A DNA stretch of 64,000 bases, taken from Candidatus Obscuribacterales bacterium (GTDB taxonomy: Bacteria; Cyanobacteriota; Vampirovibrionia; Obscuribacterales; Obscuribacteraceae). The position numbers and the translations under genes are program-made. Location: the NCBI GenBank assembly GCA_019637435.1, contig JAHBVO010000005.1:124001-188000 (forward strand). The letters run 5' to 3'. Below the pieces are notes generated by a model, which was given only the letters and a program-made list of their open reading frames with translations, did not search any database and was not told where the DNA came from. How positions within the stretch are numbered: position 1 is the first letter of the stretch; each line of letters begins with the position of its first letter. Positions 51,779-61,492 of this stretch are shown piece by piece.

Positions 51779-54667
51779 ATGAACCAGAACAACGACCAGC
51801 TCGAAGAAAAAACTGATAATGATAGACCCGAAGCGGAGTTGGAATCTTCCTTTCGCTCGAGTTACAGACAAACTTATACTAATCTCAAAACTTACTGGGG
51901 CGGCGACCAGCAGCTAACTGACAGTACAAGCAGCGACGGCTGGGCAGCTTCGACGAACGCTGCTAGTTCGCCAAACGCTCTGAACGCCGCACTGTCAGCG
52001 TCCTCTGCTTCCAATAAAATCATGCCAGCCACTGGTTCCAATCCTGCTGAAACGGCTGCGAATGCCAGCACGGCGGGTCACTCAGAGACTGCTGTTGTTA
52101 GAGAAAAACCGATTCCGCCCGCCGGAACCCACGCTCCGCACCATCCCTGGCATCTGGGAAGCGGCGGTAAACGAAAACCCGCCGGAATTAAACAGAAACT
52201 GCCTAACGACGAGCCGGTCCCAATGTTTGGAGACGAACTGAAGGCGGCAACCGCCGGAGGGACAAACCTGACCAACGGCATGCCGCCACCGGCGGAAGGC
52301 GAAGTCCGTCACCTTGGCGGGCGTGGAATTCCGTACTCTGTTGACGGCGCCAATGGACAAGCAAATCTCGATGTCCTCAAAAAAATAGCAGCGCAACCCA
52401 CAGCCGGGACACATCAGGCAGCACCGCCACATTTTGGTGCGCCAGAGTCTTACCATCCTCCGCAGTCTGCTGTTCCACACCAACCGGCGCAGTCGGCAGT
52501 TCCACACCAACCAATGCGGTCCGCGGCTCCACATCAACAGCAGCAGTCGGCAGCTCCACATCAACCGCTGCAGTCCGCAGCTCCACATCAACAGCTGCAG
52601 TCGGCAGATCCACGTCAATCGCCGCAGTCCGCAGCTCCTCAAATCGTCACGCCGGGCGCGCCACCAACTCCGGTGCCGCCTTCAGAAGCACCACTTCTCG
52701 GAGATCACGAAGACCTCGAACAAGGTACTGATCTTTACGCTCCAACGATTGAAGTAATCACTCCTCCGATCGCGAAGGAAGAATTCAACGACGAGCCGTT
52801 CGACGAAAGCGTCGCACATCTTTATCTGCCTACCGCCGATGTATCAAAACCGGTGATACCGCAAAGCGAGATGCTCACCTCCGGCGAGCCCTCGACTTCT
52901 GGCAATGTTTCCAAACAAACCAACATGAACTCTCCGGCAAATTTGGAAACACTTGCGCCTAGACCGGCGCCGCCTGCAACTGGTTCAAGAACGCCTGTTA
53001 GTGAACAACTTCCGCCGGACGCATCGCCCTCTTCAGGACCGAGCTTGCCTAACCTTCCCAAACACACAAGCATGACGGCGGAACCAAATTCAATTGCCCG
53101 ACCTGTGAACATGCCGACACCATCCTCGGTGCCCTCGGAAGATTCACTTAAGGCAGAGCAGTGGGAGAACGTTCCACGGTCTAAACGGCCAAAACTCAAC
53201 TCTTACATCGACCGACAGCTCGGCAAAGATCTGACTGAACAGTCCGAACCGGAGACGGACGACGCGGATGATGCAAGCATTCAAAAGAGCGGTTCGTCAC
53301 CGGCCAAAGGAATTTTGATTGGAAGTGCAGTGGTCGTCGCTATTGCAGTATGCGGTTTTCTGTTTGTCACGCTCACTAAGGGTGGTGGCGGTGGCATGCC
53401 GTCATTTTCGAGCGATTCTTGGAAGCCCCTCGCGGCTGAGGCAGATAGCGCAATCACAAGCGGCGAATACGCCAGCGCCATTACAACTCTGGATAAAGCA
53501 ATTAAACTAAACCCAAACGTTGCCGAACTTTTTCACAAACGCGGTTTAGCAAAGTTGCAATCTCACAATCGGGCGACTTACGATTCCGCACTTCAGGATT
53601 TGAACGTGGCCATCAACAAAGACCCGAAATTGTTAGAAGCTGTTCTGGACCGAGGGGCTGTTCGGATTGAACTGGGTCAGTTTCAAGAGGCAATCAACGA
53701 CTATGACCAGCTTATCAAGGCAGGAAAAGACACCGACAAGGTTCACTATGGACGCGGTTTAGCGAAGTACTACGCCGGCGACTATGCAGAGGCACAATCG
53801 GAATTCGAGAAAGTATTGGCGTCTGACAGCAGCAATGTTCAAGCTTCAATTGCTCTGGGCACAACACTCTACAAGAGCAATTCGGATAGAGAAGGCGCTG
53901 ATAAGAAATTTGCTGACGCCACCAAAGATGATGCCTCTGGACTGGCACTGCGTAACCGAGCGATCTTAGCTTACGAGCAGGGACCGACCGGATACGAAGC
54001 CGCTCACAAGTTTTACTCTGACGCAATCGCAGCTAATCCCAAGGATGCAAACTTATATAATGAGCGCGGGATCGTTCACTGGATGCAAAAGGATCCACTT
54101 GCTGCAGCCAGCGATTTTAAGGCCGCTGTGGAACGCGACCCCAATCTAGAGTCGGCACAAAATAACCTGAGGCACGTTAGCAAAATCACCGGCAGTGGTG
54201 GCACTGATGCTGTTTTAAAACTACTTGACGGTGATTGGAAAGGCTCTGCTGCAGCTGCAAATAAATTGATTGCGGATAAAAGTTTGAGTGGTTCCGAAAC
54301 AGTCCGCGCAATTCTAACTAAGTGGGTCGCCACTCATTATCAAAATCGCGGAGTGCTTGCTGGCGAAGTGCTTCGCACCGCACAAAAACCGGCCGAGGGT
54401 ATCCCATGGCAATCAACTCTCGTGAAGTATCTTGTCGGGGATATCAATTTCGAAACGGCACTGAAGGCAGCTAACACGCAAGCCGAGAAAACCGACCTTA
54501 ACTATTACGGCGCCATCAAGGACCTTTTCGATCTGAAAAAGCCCGATGAAGCCAGCAAAAAATTGAAGTGGGTTTTGGACAAAGGGCTGACCACTTCAAC
54601 CGAGTATGCGCTCGCGAAAAAGTCGGTCGAATGGATGAAACAAGACCAGGGAGAGTCGGAAGAATGA
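51779..54667 (+). CDS. Membrane-anchored TPR protein with His/Pro/Gln-rich N-terminus
   Basis: Protein of 962 residues. A long low-complexity cytoplasmic N-terminus (1-505) includes repeats of about nine residues around SAAPHQPLQ near 232-290. One membrane helix lies at about 510-532. TPR units follow outside from about 545 to 815 (AITTLDKAIKLNPNVAELFHKRGLAKL; YAEAQSEFEKVLASD). No catalytic domain. The stop overlaps the start of the next gene by four bases (ATGA), so the two are coupled. Confidence 0.75.
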   Translation: MNQNNDQLEEKTDNDRPEAELESSFRSSYRQTYTNLKTYWGGDQQLTDSTSSDGWAASTNAASSPNALNAALSASSASNKIMPATGSNPAETAANASTAGHSETAVVREKPIPPAGTHAPHHPWHLGSGGKRKPAGIKQKLPNDEPVPMFGDELKAATAGGTNLTNGMPPPAEGEVRHLGGRGIPYSVDGANGQANLDVLKKIAAQPTAGTHQAAPPHFGAPESYHPPQSAVPHQPAQSAVPHQPMRSAAPHQQQQSAAPHQPLQSAAPHQQLQSADPRQSPQSAAPQIVTPGAPPTPVPPSEAPLLGDHEDLEQGTDLYAPTIEVITPPIAKEEFNDEPFDESVAHLYLPTADVSKPVIPQSEMLTSGEPSTSGNVSKQTNMNSPANLETLAPRPAPPATGSRTPVSEQLPPDASPSSGPSLPNLPKHTSMTAEPNSIARPVNMPTPSSVPSEDSLKAEQWENVPRSKRPKLNSYIDRQLGKDLTEQSEPETDDADDASIQKSGSSPAKGILIGSAVVVAIAVCGFLFVTLTKGGGGGMPSFSSDSWKPLAAEADSAITSGEYASAITTLDKAIKLNPNVAELFHKRGLAKLQSHNRATYDSALQDLNVAINKDPKLLEAVLDRGAVRIELGQFQEAINDYDQLIKAGKDTDKVHYGRGLAKYYAGDYAEAQSEFEKVLASDSSNVQASIALGTTLYKSNSDREGADKKFADATKDDASGLALRNRAILAYEQGPTGYEAAHKFYSDAIAANPKDANLYNERGIVHWMQKDPLAAASDFKAAVERDPNLESAQNNLRHVSKITGSGGTDAVLKLLDGDWKGSAAAANKLIADKSLSGSETVRAILTKWVATHYQNRGVLAGEVLRTAQKPAEGIPWQSTLVKYLVGDINFETALKAANTQAEKTDLNYYGAIKDLFDLKKPDEASKKLKWVLDKGLTTSTEYALAKKSVEWMKQDQGESEE

Positions 54668-55269
54668 CACTCTTCATCAGAAAAACAGCTTTGCTTGTCT
54701 TGATTTTAGTCGCCAGCTGCGCGCCGAGTGTTTTGCCAATGTTCGCGCAGGACGGATTGACTCCTCCCCCGCCCCGCCCGCGACGGGCATATTCAACGAT
54801 CGACAACTACAACTATTCACACGGCGGCGACGTTGCCGTAGAACAGACTCGCAAGCCCAGAAAAAAGAAGCCGAAGAAAGCAGTGGTCAAACCTACCGAA
54901 CCTGTTGCAAAGACTGAAAAGGTAGAAAGAAACGATGATACGTTGAAGAAAGCAACGTCAGCAGGAAAGGATCAAAAAACGGAACAACCCGCTGCACAAG
55001 CAACAAAGCAGATCATCGAACAACGCGCACCACAGCGAACGGAACAAAGTGCGCCACAAAGTACGCATCAAAAAACGCAACAAGAAACGCAACCAATAAC
55101 GCCGCCTGAGTCACAGACAACATCAAAATCTACGACAACAGTCGATCAAACGACATCCGATTCCGTTGACCTGTCAGCCGCGAAACTGAGCGAAATCCCA
55201 GGTCCTCAAATGCCACCACCGCCGACCAGTATTGGCGGTTTCACAATGAAAACTTCGACAACCAGATAA
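54664..55269 (+). CDS. Secreted Gln/Thr/Pro-rich protein
   Basis: Protein of 201 residues from ATG 54664 (the upstream 54568 frame extension lies inside the previous gene). A hydrophobic N-terminus (about 4-20, with ASC at 17-19, a possible lipobox) is followed by PPPPRPRR and a low-complexity, Gln- and Thr-rich body. Probably exported. Coupled translation with the TPR membrane protein suggests a shared envelope complex. Confidence 0.7.
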   Translation: MTLFIRKTALLVLILVASCAPSVLPMFAQDGLTPPPPRPRRAYSTIDNYNYSHGGDVAVEQTRKPRKKKPKKAVVKPTEPVAKTEKVERNDDTLKKATSAGKDQKTEQPAAQATKQIIEQRAPQRTEQSAPQSTHQKTQQETQPITPPESQTTSKSTTTVDQTTSDSVDLSAAKLSEIPGPQMPPPPTSIGGFTMKTSTTR

Positions 55270-55276
55270 CCGCAGG

Positions 55277-56368
55277 TCACTGACCCAGGTACGTCATCCA
55301 AGTTTTCCATTTGTCCTCGAGCAGCGGGGCTTTGTTATCGCGAAGCCGTTCTAAATCGCGCCGCACGCCGTTCACGCTCTTATATCTGAGAGCCGGATCG
55401 TTTTCCAACATCTTCAGCACCACTTGCTCCACATGAGCAGGTATCTCGTATCGACGTCGAAATTCCGCAGGTTTCGGCTCCAGATGCAGGTTGCGAACCT
55501 CGTCAACCGTTCGTCCACGATAAACCGGTTTACCAGTAATCGAGTGGAATATCACGCAACCGAGCGAATAAATATCAGAACTGATGGAAGGAACATCGCC
55601 TCTAATTTCCTCCGGGCTCATGTAGAAAATGTCATTACAAGTATAGTTGCGAGAGACCTTGACCGGCTGTTCGATGTTGTTTGATGAAACGCTAGTGATA
55701 CTGAAATTGGTGACTTTAACAGTATCGACTGTTTTCGACTGTTCCACTATCCCAATCGAACGCGGTCGAATGTGTCCGTGCACCACACTGATTTTATGCA
55801 GAACTTCGAGCGCTTCACAGACTTGTATAAAAACATCTATTGCCCGCGGCAAATCAAGAAAGCCTTCATTCTGAATAACCGTTTCCAAATTTTTCGGAGG
55901 AGGCGGATCGAGAATCAGATAATTTTTGGATTTATGATTTTTCCAATCGTATACGGTGGTCAGATGTGGATGATCCTGCTGCACCAACAGATTTGCAACC
56001 GTTTCAATCGGCAGCCCACCAGTTAAGCGCGCCACACCAATGGTCACAAAACGAAGAAGCAACGGCGCGTTCATATTGTTGTCGTGCACTATAAACGCTT
56101 TTCCATGAGCACAAGTCGGAATCAATTCCAAGATTTCATAGAAGTCCGGAACGTCCTCATCGAATAACATCTGGTCTGGAGGCTGTTCATCGGCTTGCGA
56201 CTGCGGCTGCGCATTTGCCTGCGCTTGCTCGTTGTCTTGCGGTTCATCTGAGCTAAAACATTTCGCGCACAAACTCTGATCGCGTCCTTCAGACGCGCCA
56301 ACGGGCTCACCACATTCTTCGCATGCGGCAACAAGTTTTATTTTTGGAGAATCGTTGGAATCAACCAT
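55277..56368 (-). CDS. Cytoplasmic pseudokinase with zinc-ribbon N-terminus
   Basis: Protein of 363 residues. Residues about 15-38 carry CEECGEP...CAKCF, a likely zinc ribbon, then a Gln-rich linker. The kinase-fold domain spans about 75-345. The HRD motif is replaced by VVHGHIRPRSIG (no catalytic Asp), DFG by TNFSIT and the VAIK region by LLLRF. SPEEIRG and SDIYSLGC show the C-lobe. No phosphotransfer is expected; it is probably a scaffold or regulator. It lies next to an intact kinase on the same strand. Confidence 0.85.
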   Translation of the reverse strand: MVDSNDSPKIKLVAACEECGEPVGASEGRDQSLCAKCFSSDEPQDNEQAQANAQPQSQADEQPPDQMLFDEDVPDFYEILELIPTCAHGKAFIVHDNNMNAPLLLRFVTIGVARLTGGLPIETVANLLVQQDHPHLTTVYDWKNHKSKNYLILDPPPPKNLETVIQNEGFLDLPRAIDVFIQVCEALEVLHKISVVHGHIRPRSIGIVEQSKTVDTVKVTNFSITSVSSNNIEQPVKVSRNYTCNDIFYMSPEEIRGDVPSISSDIYSLGCVIFHSITGKPVYRGRTVDEVRNLHLEPKPAEFRRRYEIPAHVEQVVLKMLENDPALRYKSVNGVRRDLERLRDNKAPLLEDKWKTWMTYLGQ

Positions 56369-56433
56369 AATCTGAAAGAGGCCCTACATTCCTATTATAG
56401 TTAGATCGTCGCCTATAGTCTGCCTCTCGCGAA

Positions 56434-58314
56434 TTACGGTACAGATTTGTCACTGTTTGGCATCCATCTGTCCGGCTTCCAATAAATTTGAAATTGATGA
56501 AGGCGAGTCTGGTGAAATTTCTCGACTTGCTCCTTCTTGAGGTGTGCACAATGCGCAACCGCTATCAAATTCAGATACGGCATTCGAAGCGCCGATTCAA
56601 GTGATGCGGGACCGATTTCTGTCAAATCACAAACCAATTTTCGCAGTGGCACGCCTGATTCAGCAAGGGACTTGATAGTTTCGTCATTGACATCGGTCGT
56701 CGACATAAGCAGTTCCTTCAGAGCTTTCATGGGATAAAGCGCTTTCATCGTCTGCCCCTTAAGACCGACCAGCCTCTCCATTTCCATCCTCTGAATGTTT
56801 TTAGCGCGGGCGATTTGAGCGATAGCATCCGGTGCCAATTCCTGATCGTCAAACTCAAGCTCGACAACACCACTGCTGTTGAGCAGATGAAACGAATCGA
56901 ACGAAACAGAGTCATTGCCCGTAAAACGCAAGATTCTCAACGATTTTATTTTGCTGACCGCCTTAAATATTTCAGAGTCGATAGGCTCCCGTGATTCACG
57001 AAAACTCAGATCACGCAACTTCTCGTTTTCAAAGAACGCCAAGCTTCGAGATGTAATTTTCGGCTGCCAGAGCCTCAGTTCGTCGATTGCACCTGGATGA
57101 GCGCGGACAAGAGCGATGAGATCATCGTCATCCACTTTCATGCCGACAAAGGAGTTAATCGTCTTCCCCTTCGTGAATTTATCTAGTCGATTGATTTCGT
57201 GTGCCGTCTTGGAGTCTTCGCTTCCAGGCGCGAGCAACAGTATCATCAAAAGGGGTAATGACAGCGAGAGTACGCCAACTAGAGCAATCAGACCAATGCG
57301 CCAGTTGAGATGTTTTAAAGCAGACATAACGCGCTGAGCATTGCCTGTCTGTGTCGTCACTGACGAAGAGTTCGGAGAGTTTGCTCCATCTAGCAGCTGA
57401 ACAGACTCTAGCGCCTGCAACAGCTCAGAAGCCGAGGAGAAGCGGTCTTCGCGCTCGATCTCCATGCATTTGTCGACTATGTCGCTCAGTTTCTCTGGCA
57501 CCTCATATGGTGCCAGTTCGGACACTGCCTCCGGCAATTGATGCAACTTCATTTCAATCAGTTCGAGCAATTGATCGGTTTGAAACGGTTTAATTCCAGT
57601 CAGAGTTTCATACATCAAGCAACCCATGGAGTAGATGTCAGTGCGCTCATCGACTTGTTGCCCACGAATCTGCTCAGGCGACATGTACATGGGAGTTCCC
57701 ACGCCGACACCGGACTTTGTTAGTTCTTGTTGCTCGCAGATAGATTTAGCCAACCCAAAATCCACTAGCGTTGCCGTCTCGACTCCGTCATCGGTCTTCA
57801 GCAACATAACGTTGCCGGGTTTGATATCACGATGTATTACGTTCTTGCTGTGAGCATGAATCAAACCTTTAACAAGTTCAATGAATAACCGCAGAGATTC
57901 GTTTGCCGGAATTGCACCCAGCTCGCTGATTCTCTCGGCAAGGTTAACGCCCTGCACATAGTTGAGCACCAAATACGGTTCATCATCTTCTGTTAATCCG
58001 AAATCTAAAACCGACAGAACATTTGGATGTTTCAAAGTACCGGCAAGCTTCGCTTCACGATGAAACCGAATAGCCTCCTCATCCGATGCAGCACGATTTA
58101 GCTTCTTAATGGCGACTGTTTTATCAAGCGTGGAATCGTGAGCCTTATACACAGTCCCAACGGCGCCCGCGCCAAGTACGGAAAGAATTCGATAGCGATC
58201 AGATCGAATCTTGGGGAATGCATTGTCGGACTGGGTTTCTTGCACGATTACGGGTTTCCGTGGCGGTGACCGCCTGAAATTGATGGTTTTCAAGTGCGAT
58301 TTGCGTCTCACCAT
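56434..58314 (-). CDS. Membrane Ser/Thr protein kinase with leucine-rich-like tail
   Basis: Protein of 626 residues. The kinase domain (about 40-300) is complete: VAIKKL, HRDIKPGNVML, DFGLAKS and MSPEQIRG. A membrane helix near 345-365 is followed by an extracytoplasmic domain with repeated Leu-rich stretches (LRDLSFRESREP; KSLRILRFTGND; LKELLMSTTDVND), resembling a leucine-rich repeat. This is a likely sensor kinase. It may act with the adjacent pseudokinase and with the two-component pair downstream. Confidence 0.85.
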   Translation of the reverse strand: MVRRKSHLKTINFRRSPPRKPVIVQETQSDNAFPKIRSDRYRILSVLGAGAVGTVYKAHDSTLDKTVAIKKLNRAASDEEAIRFHREAKLAGTLKHPNVLSVLDFGLTEDDEPYLVLNYVQGVNLAERISELGAIPANESLRLFIELVKGLIHAHSKNVIHRDIKPGNVMLLKTDDGVETATLVDFGLAKSICEQQELTKSGVGVGTPMYMSPEQIRGQQVDERTDIYSMGCLMYETLTGIKPFQTDQLLELIEMKLHQLPEAVSELAPYEVPEKLSDIVDKCMEIEREDRFSSASELLQALESVQLLDGANSPNSSSVTTQTGNAQRVMSALKHLNWRIGLIALVGVLSLSLPLLMILLLAPGSEDSKTAHEINRLDKFTKGKTINSFVGMKVDDDDLIALVRAHPGAIDELRLWQPKITSRSLAFFENEKLRDLSFRESREPIDSEIFKAVSKIKSLRILRFTGNDSVSFDSFHLLNSSGVVELEFDDQELAPDAIAQIARAKNIQRMEMERLVGLKGQTMKALYPMKALKELLMSTTDVNDETIKSLAESGVPLRKLVCDLTEIGPASLESALRMPYLNLIAVAHCAHLKKEQVEKFHQTRLHQFQIYWKPDRWMPNSDKSVP

Positions 58315-58335
58315 CCTTATTCCCCGATTAGCAAA

Positions 58336-59019
58336 TTATGCGAAGGATTGCGGTTCTAATTTATAACCGACGCCGTGGACGGTTTTTATTAAAACTGGAA
58401 GGCCTTCGATCTCAATTTTCCCTCGAAGACGAGTCATGTGCACCCGCACCGTATCTGGTGTCGCTTCATTCTCGCTTGCCCAGATTTTATCAATCAGCGC
58501 ATCGACACTAAAAACGTGTCCCGGATGCCGCATGAATTGCTCCAGAAGCGCAAACTCCTTCTTTGACAATTTTACTTCATGACCGGCTCGCACAACTTTG
58601 AAACCGTTCATGTCCATCGACAGGTTGCCAATTTGAATAACATCCGATTGCACCGATCGCGGACGGCGAAGAAGCGCACGGATGCGGGCGCTCAGCTCGC
58701 GGGGCTGAAAAGGTTTAACAAGGTAATCATCGGCGCCGGAATCGAGAGCTGATTCCTTGTCTTTTATCTCGCCGCGCGCTGTGAGCATTATAATAGGAGC
58801 GATACCGCCCATGTTTCGGTAACGTTGACACACTTCCAGTCCAGCCATCCCGGGCATTGTCCAGTCCAGAACAATGATGTCGTATGGAAACCGGTCCATC
58901 AAAGCCAGACCTTCCTCGCCGTTTGGAGCAGTATCAACCACATGCTCATCGTCGGAGAGCCACTCTACAAGTCCCTCGGCGAGCTCGACATCATCATCAA
59001 CTACAAGTATTTTCGCCAT
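58336..59019 (-). CDS. OmpR/PhoB-type response regulator
   Basis: Taken from ATG 59019 (227 residues) with GAGG before it; an in-frame 5' extension to 59088 has no start signal. The receiver domain has Asp9/Asp10, the phospho-acceptor Asp52 (VLDWTMPG) and the Lys in VKPF. The C-terminal winged helix (FALLEQFMRHPGHVFSVDALIDKIW; VRVHMTRLRGKI) binds DNA. It is divergent from the histidine kinase, so the two form a pair. Confidence 0.9.
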   Translation of the reverse strand: MAKILVVDDDVELAEGLVEWLSDDEHVVDTAPNGEEGLALMDRFPYDIIVLDWTMPGMAGLEVCQRYRNMGGIAPIIMLTARGEIKDKESALDSGADDYLVKPFQPRELSARIRALLRRPRSVQSDVIQIGNLSMDMNGFKVVRAGHEVKLSKKEFALLEQFMRHPGHVFSVDALIDKIWASENEATPDTVRVHMTRLRGKIEIEGLPVLIKTVHGVGYKLEPQSFA

Positions 59020-59136
59020 GTGCCTCGACCAACTAACAACAATCGCGCATCCTGGACAGTGAACAAAAAAAACATGCACTATCAACACGAAATTTAAACC
59101 AAATGGACTATCGAAACGAGCACTTTCAATTACTGC

Positions 59137-60576
59137 ATGCGTTTTAACCTTAAACTATCACATATACAGTTTTTATTAGCGATCCCAATGGTCTGCCTGA
59201 TCGTCTTCGTAGCCGCTCTGGGTGCTTTGCTTGAACAAGCGAATTCAGAACGACGCGCCGAAACTCACTCTAAGGAAATCGTTCTCGTCTCGAATGATGT
59301 CTCCAAACACCTGCTCGACGTCGCGCAAAGCGTGATTGCACTCAATACGTTTCAAAACCCAATCGTCTACAACAAATTTAAGGAGTCACTTTCAGTAACC
59401 AAAACCGGCATTGCGAATTTAAAAACGCTTACGGCCAACGATAAGGACAAACGCAAACGCATGAAGCGAATCAGCGCGCTCGGCGACAAAGCGCTTTCCT
59501 TCATAGAGACTTACGGCGAAAACGCTTATACCGGAAACACTGGCGCGAATTTCACCGTGTTCAAAACAGAGTTGAAAGCCGCATATAACCCATTCATCTC
59601 TGAGTTGCACGACCTGGCGGAACAGGAGAAGAAACTGACCGCGAACGCCGAGATTAACGAACGCCAGCGCACCAAGAAACTGAATACGTTTTTGACAATC
59701 GGCGTTTCAATCATTTTGCTGTGTATGTTCTTCGCGTCCATGTACATCAAGTGGATTATCGGACGACTGCGCTTGATGATGTCGAACGCAAAACTGCTCG
59801 CGCGCAAAGAACCTCTCCACTCGCCGGTCCGCGGCTCCGACGAGATAGCAGAGTTAGATGGAGTTTTTCACGAAATGGCAGAAGCGCTACTTGCCGCGGA
59901 GCAGCGAAAACAGGAGTTCATATCAACGACCTGCCACGACTTGCGTTCTCCGCTCGCGAACATTCAAGTGAGCCTGGCTCTTGCTGCAAAGGGGAAATAC
60001 GGAGAGCTAAACGACAAGGGCGTCGAGCGATTCGCAAAAGCGGAACAGAGCATCGACCGTTTAATTCAGCTGCTGAATGAACTTCTAGATGCCGAAAAAA
60101 TGGAAGCCGGAATTTTAGAATTGGAGATGGAAGAGTTTGACTTGGCTGAAGCAATCGAGATCTCGGTGGATTCCGTTAAGACCCTTGCAGACAACAGCCG
60201 CGTAACTCTAGAGATCAATGACACAAGCTCTTGCAAGGTGAACGCAGACAAGGCTCGTTTGATAAGAGTGATCGTAAATCTTCTTTCAAATGCGATCAAA
60301 TTTTCTCCTGCTGGAACAGCTGTAAATGTTTCAGTGCAAAAGGAAGGCACCGTATATGATGTGCGAATAACCGACCAGGGAAGAGGAATCGCCCCTGTGG
60401 ACAGGGAGAAGATATTCGACCGTTTCCATCGAGTAAGCGAAAACACGGGGCCATCTGGGATTGGTCTGGGTCTAACGATCTGCAAAAAGATAATCGAAGC
60501 CCACGGCGGGAGCATCGGCGTCGACAGCACTGTCGGTAGTGGCAGCACATTTTGGTTCAGGCTAAACGCTCCCTAG
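59137..60576 (+). CDS. Membrane sensor histidine kinase
   Basis: Protein of 479 residues. TM1 at about 9-28, an extracytoplasmic helical sensor to about 185, TM2 at about 186-206 and a short HAMP-like stretch. The phospho-acceptor His267 lies in CHDLRSPLANIQ. The ATPase has LLSNAIKF (N box), DQGRGIAP (G1) and GIGLGLTICKKI (G2). It likely autophosphorylates and passes the phosphate to Asp52 of the divergent response regulator. Signal unknown. Confidence 0.9.
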   Translation: MRFNLKLSHIQFLLAIPMVCLIVFVAALGALLEQANSERRAETHSKEIVLVSNDVSKHLLDVAQSVIALNTFQNPIVYNKFKESLSVTKTGIANLKTLTANDKDKRKRMKRISALGDKALSFIETYGENAYTGNTGANFTVFKTELKAAYNPFISELHDLAEQEKKLTANAEINERQRTKKLNTFLTIGVSIILLCMFFASMYIKWIIGRLRLMMSNAKLLARKEPLHSPVRGSDEIAELDGVFHEMAEALLAAEQRKQEFISTTCHDLRSPLANIQVSLALAAKGKYGELNDKGVERFAKAEQSIDRLIQLLNELLDAEKMEAGILELEMEEFDLAEAIEISVDSVKTLADNSRVTLEINDTSSCKVNADKARLIRVIVNLLSNAIKFSPAGTAVNVSVQKEGTVYDVRITDQGRGIAPVDREKIFDRFHRVSENTGPSGIGLGLTICKKIIEAHGGSIGVDSTVGSGSTFWFRLNAP

Positions 60577-61283
60577 TGGACTATCGGCAAAGGCGAGCTG
60601 CTCTCAACGCCATTGCCGAATCGTCCGCCTCTGCTGAGAAAAGCTGGTGAATTCGCTTCTAAATTTAATTGCGGGCTGCAGGCAGCGGCAGGAAATCCTG
60701 CCGATGCGTGCAGAGAGTTGCGACGCTTATGTCGCGGAAAGTGCAGTGCTAGGTTGTCTTTTTATGGTGACTGGTTGCTAAAGCCAGCCGGTTTTTGGTT
60801 GTGTACTTGATTCGGAACGCTTGTTGAGCACGATTTAAATATACAGCCGAAATATTACAAAGTTATTTAGTCAGCGAGAGCCTGAAAAATCAGGACAAGC
60901 TACCGAATTCGCAAATGTCACATCCAAGGCATTACCTTGAGTTCGAAACGGAGAACGCATTTGCGGCATCGAAATAAGCACTCACTGCATAGCCATGTTC
61001 TTTTGCGTACCTGCTAATCACGTACCGCTGCATAGAGGTCGGGCCGTGCTAGCCTACAGCTTGCTAGGTTGTTGATAGCAACGCCACCCGAATTCAATGC
61101 CGGCGTGCGATTCAGTCCCGGTTAGAACTCCCTTTGATGCCGACCTTGAAAGGCGAGTGGAGGAAAAACCGTCCGGCAGCGCACCTCCCGGGACCAAAAC
61201 GCGGCACATTACGCAATCGTTAACTGTTACAGGTTCCAAAGCGGCAAGCTGCCGGGGCATCATGCTAAACTCTTAACTCGCAA
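60577..61283. other. Gene-free region before tRNA-Val
   Basis: About 700 bases without a supported gene. A small perfect hairpin CGGCAGG-N4-CCTGCCG (60686-60703) and CCTGA-N4-TCAGG (60881-60894) are visible but neither is followed by a U-tract. Possible promoter for the tRNA near its 5' end is not clear. No integrase remnant was recognised. Confidence 0.4.
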
Positions 61284-61355
61284 GGGCGGTTAGCTCAATG
61301 GTGGAGCACTTCGTTTACACCGAAGGGGTTGGGAGTTCGAGTCTCTCACCGCCCA
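61284..61355 (+). tRNA. tRNA-Val (anticodon TAC)
   Basis: A 72-base cloverleaf can be drawn: acceptor stem GGGCGGT/ACCGCCC, D stem GCTC/GAGC, anticodon stem CTTCG/CGAAG with loop TTTACAC (anticodon TAC, valine), T stem GGGAG/CTCTC with loop TTCGAGT, discriminator A. The CCA end is not encoded. The neighbour 137 bases downstream is a NERD-STAND gene; tRNA genes are common integration sites for islands. Confidence 0.9.
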
Positions 61356-61492
61356 AGGCTTTACGGGATCAGGGCATTCTTAATTGCTACTAGGATGCTA
61401 CTCCCGAAATAAAACCAGCGGTAACTGAAGGAAAGTTCGCTTTCTGCGAGCTGATATCGCTGGCGGTATTAGACAAGGATTGGACTGGCACA

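Noticed and set aside
60686..60703. Terminator after the histidine kinase
   Set aside because: The hairpin is perfect but has no U-tract on either side and lies over 100 bases from the gene.
61054..61263. Small minus-strand gene before tRNA-Val
   Set aside because: No start signal or family match; region looks non-coding.
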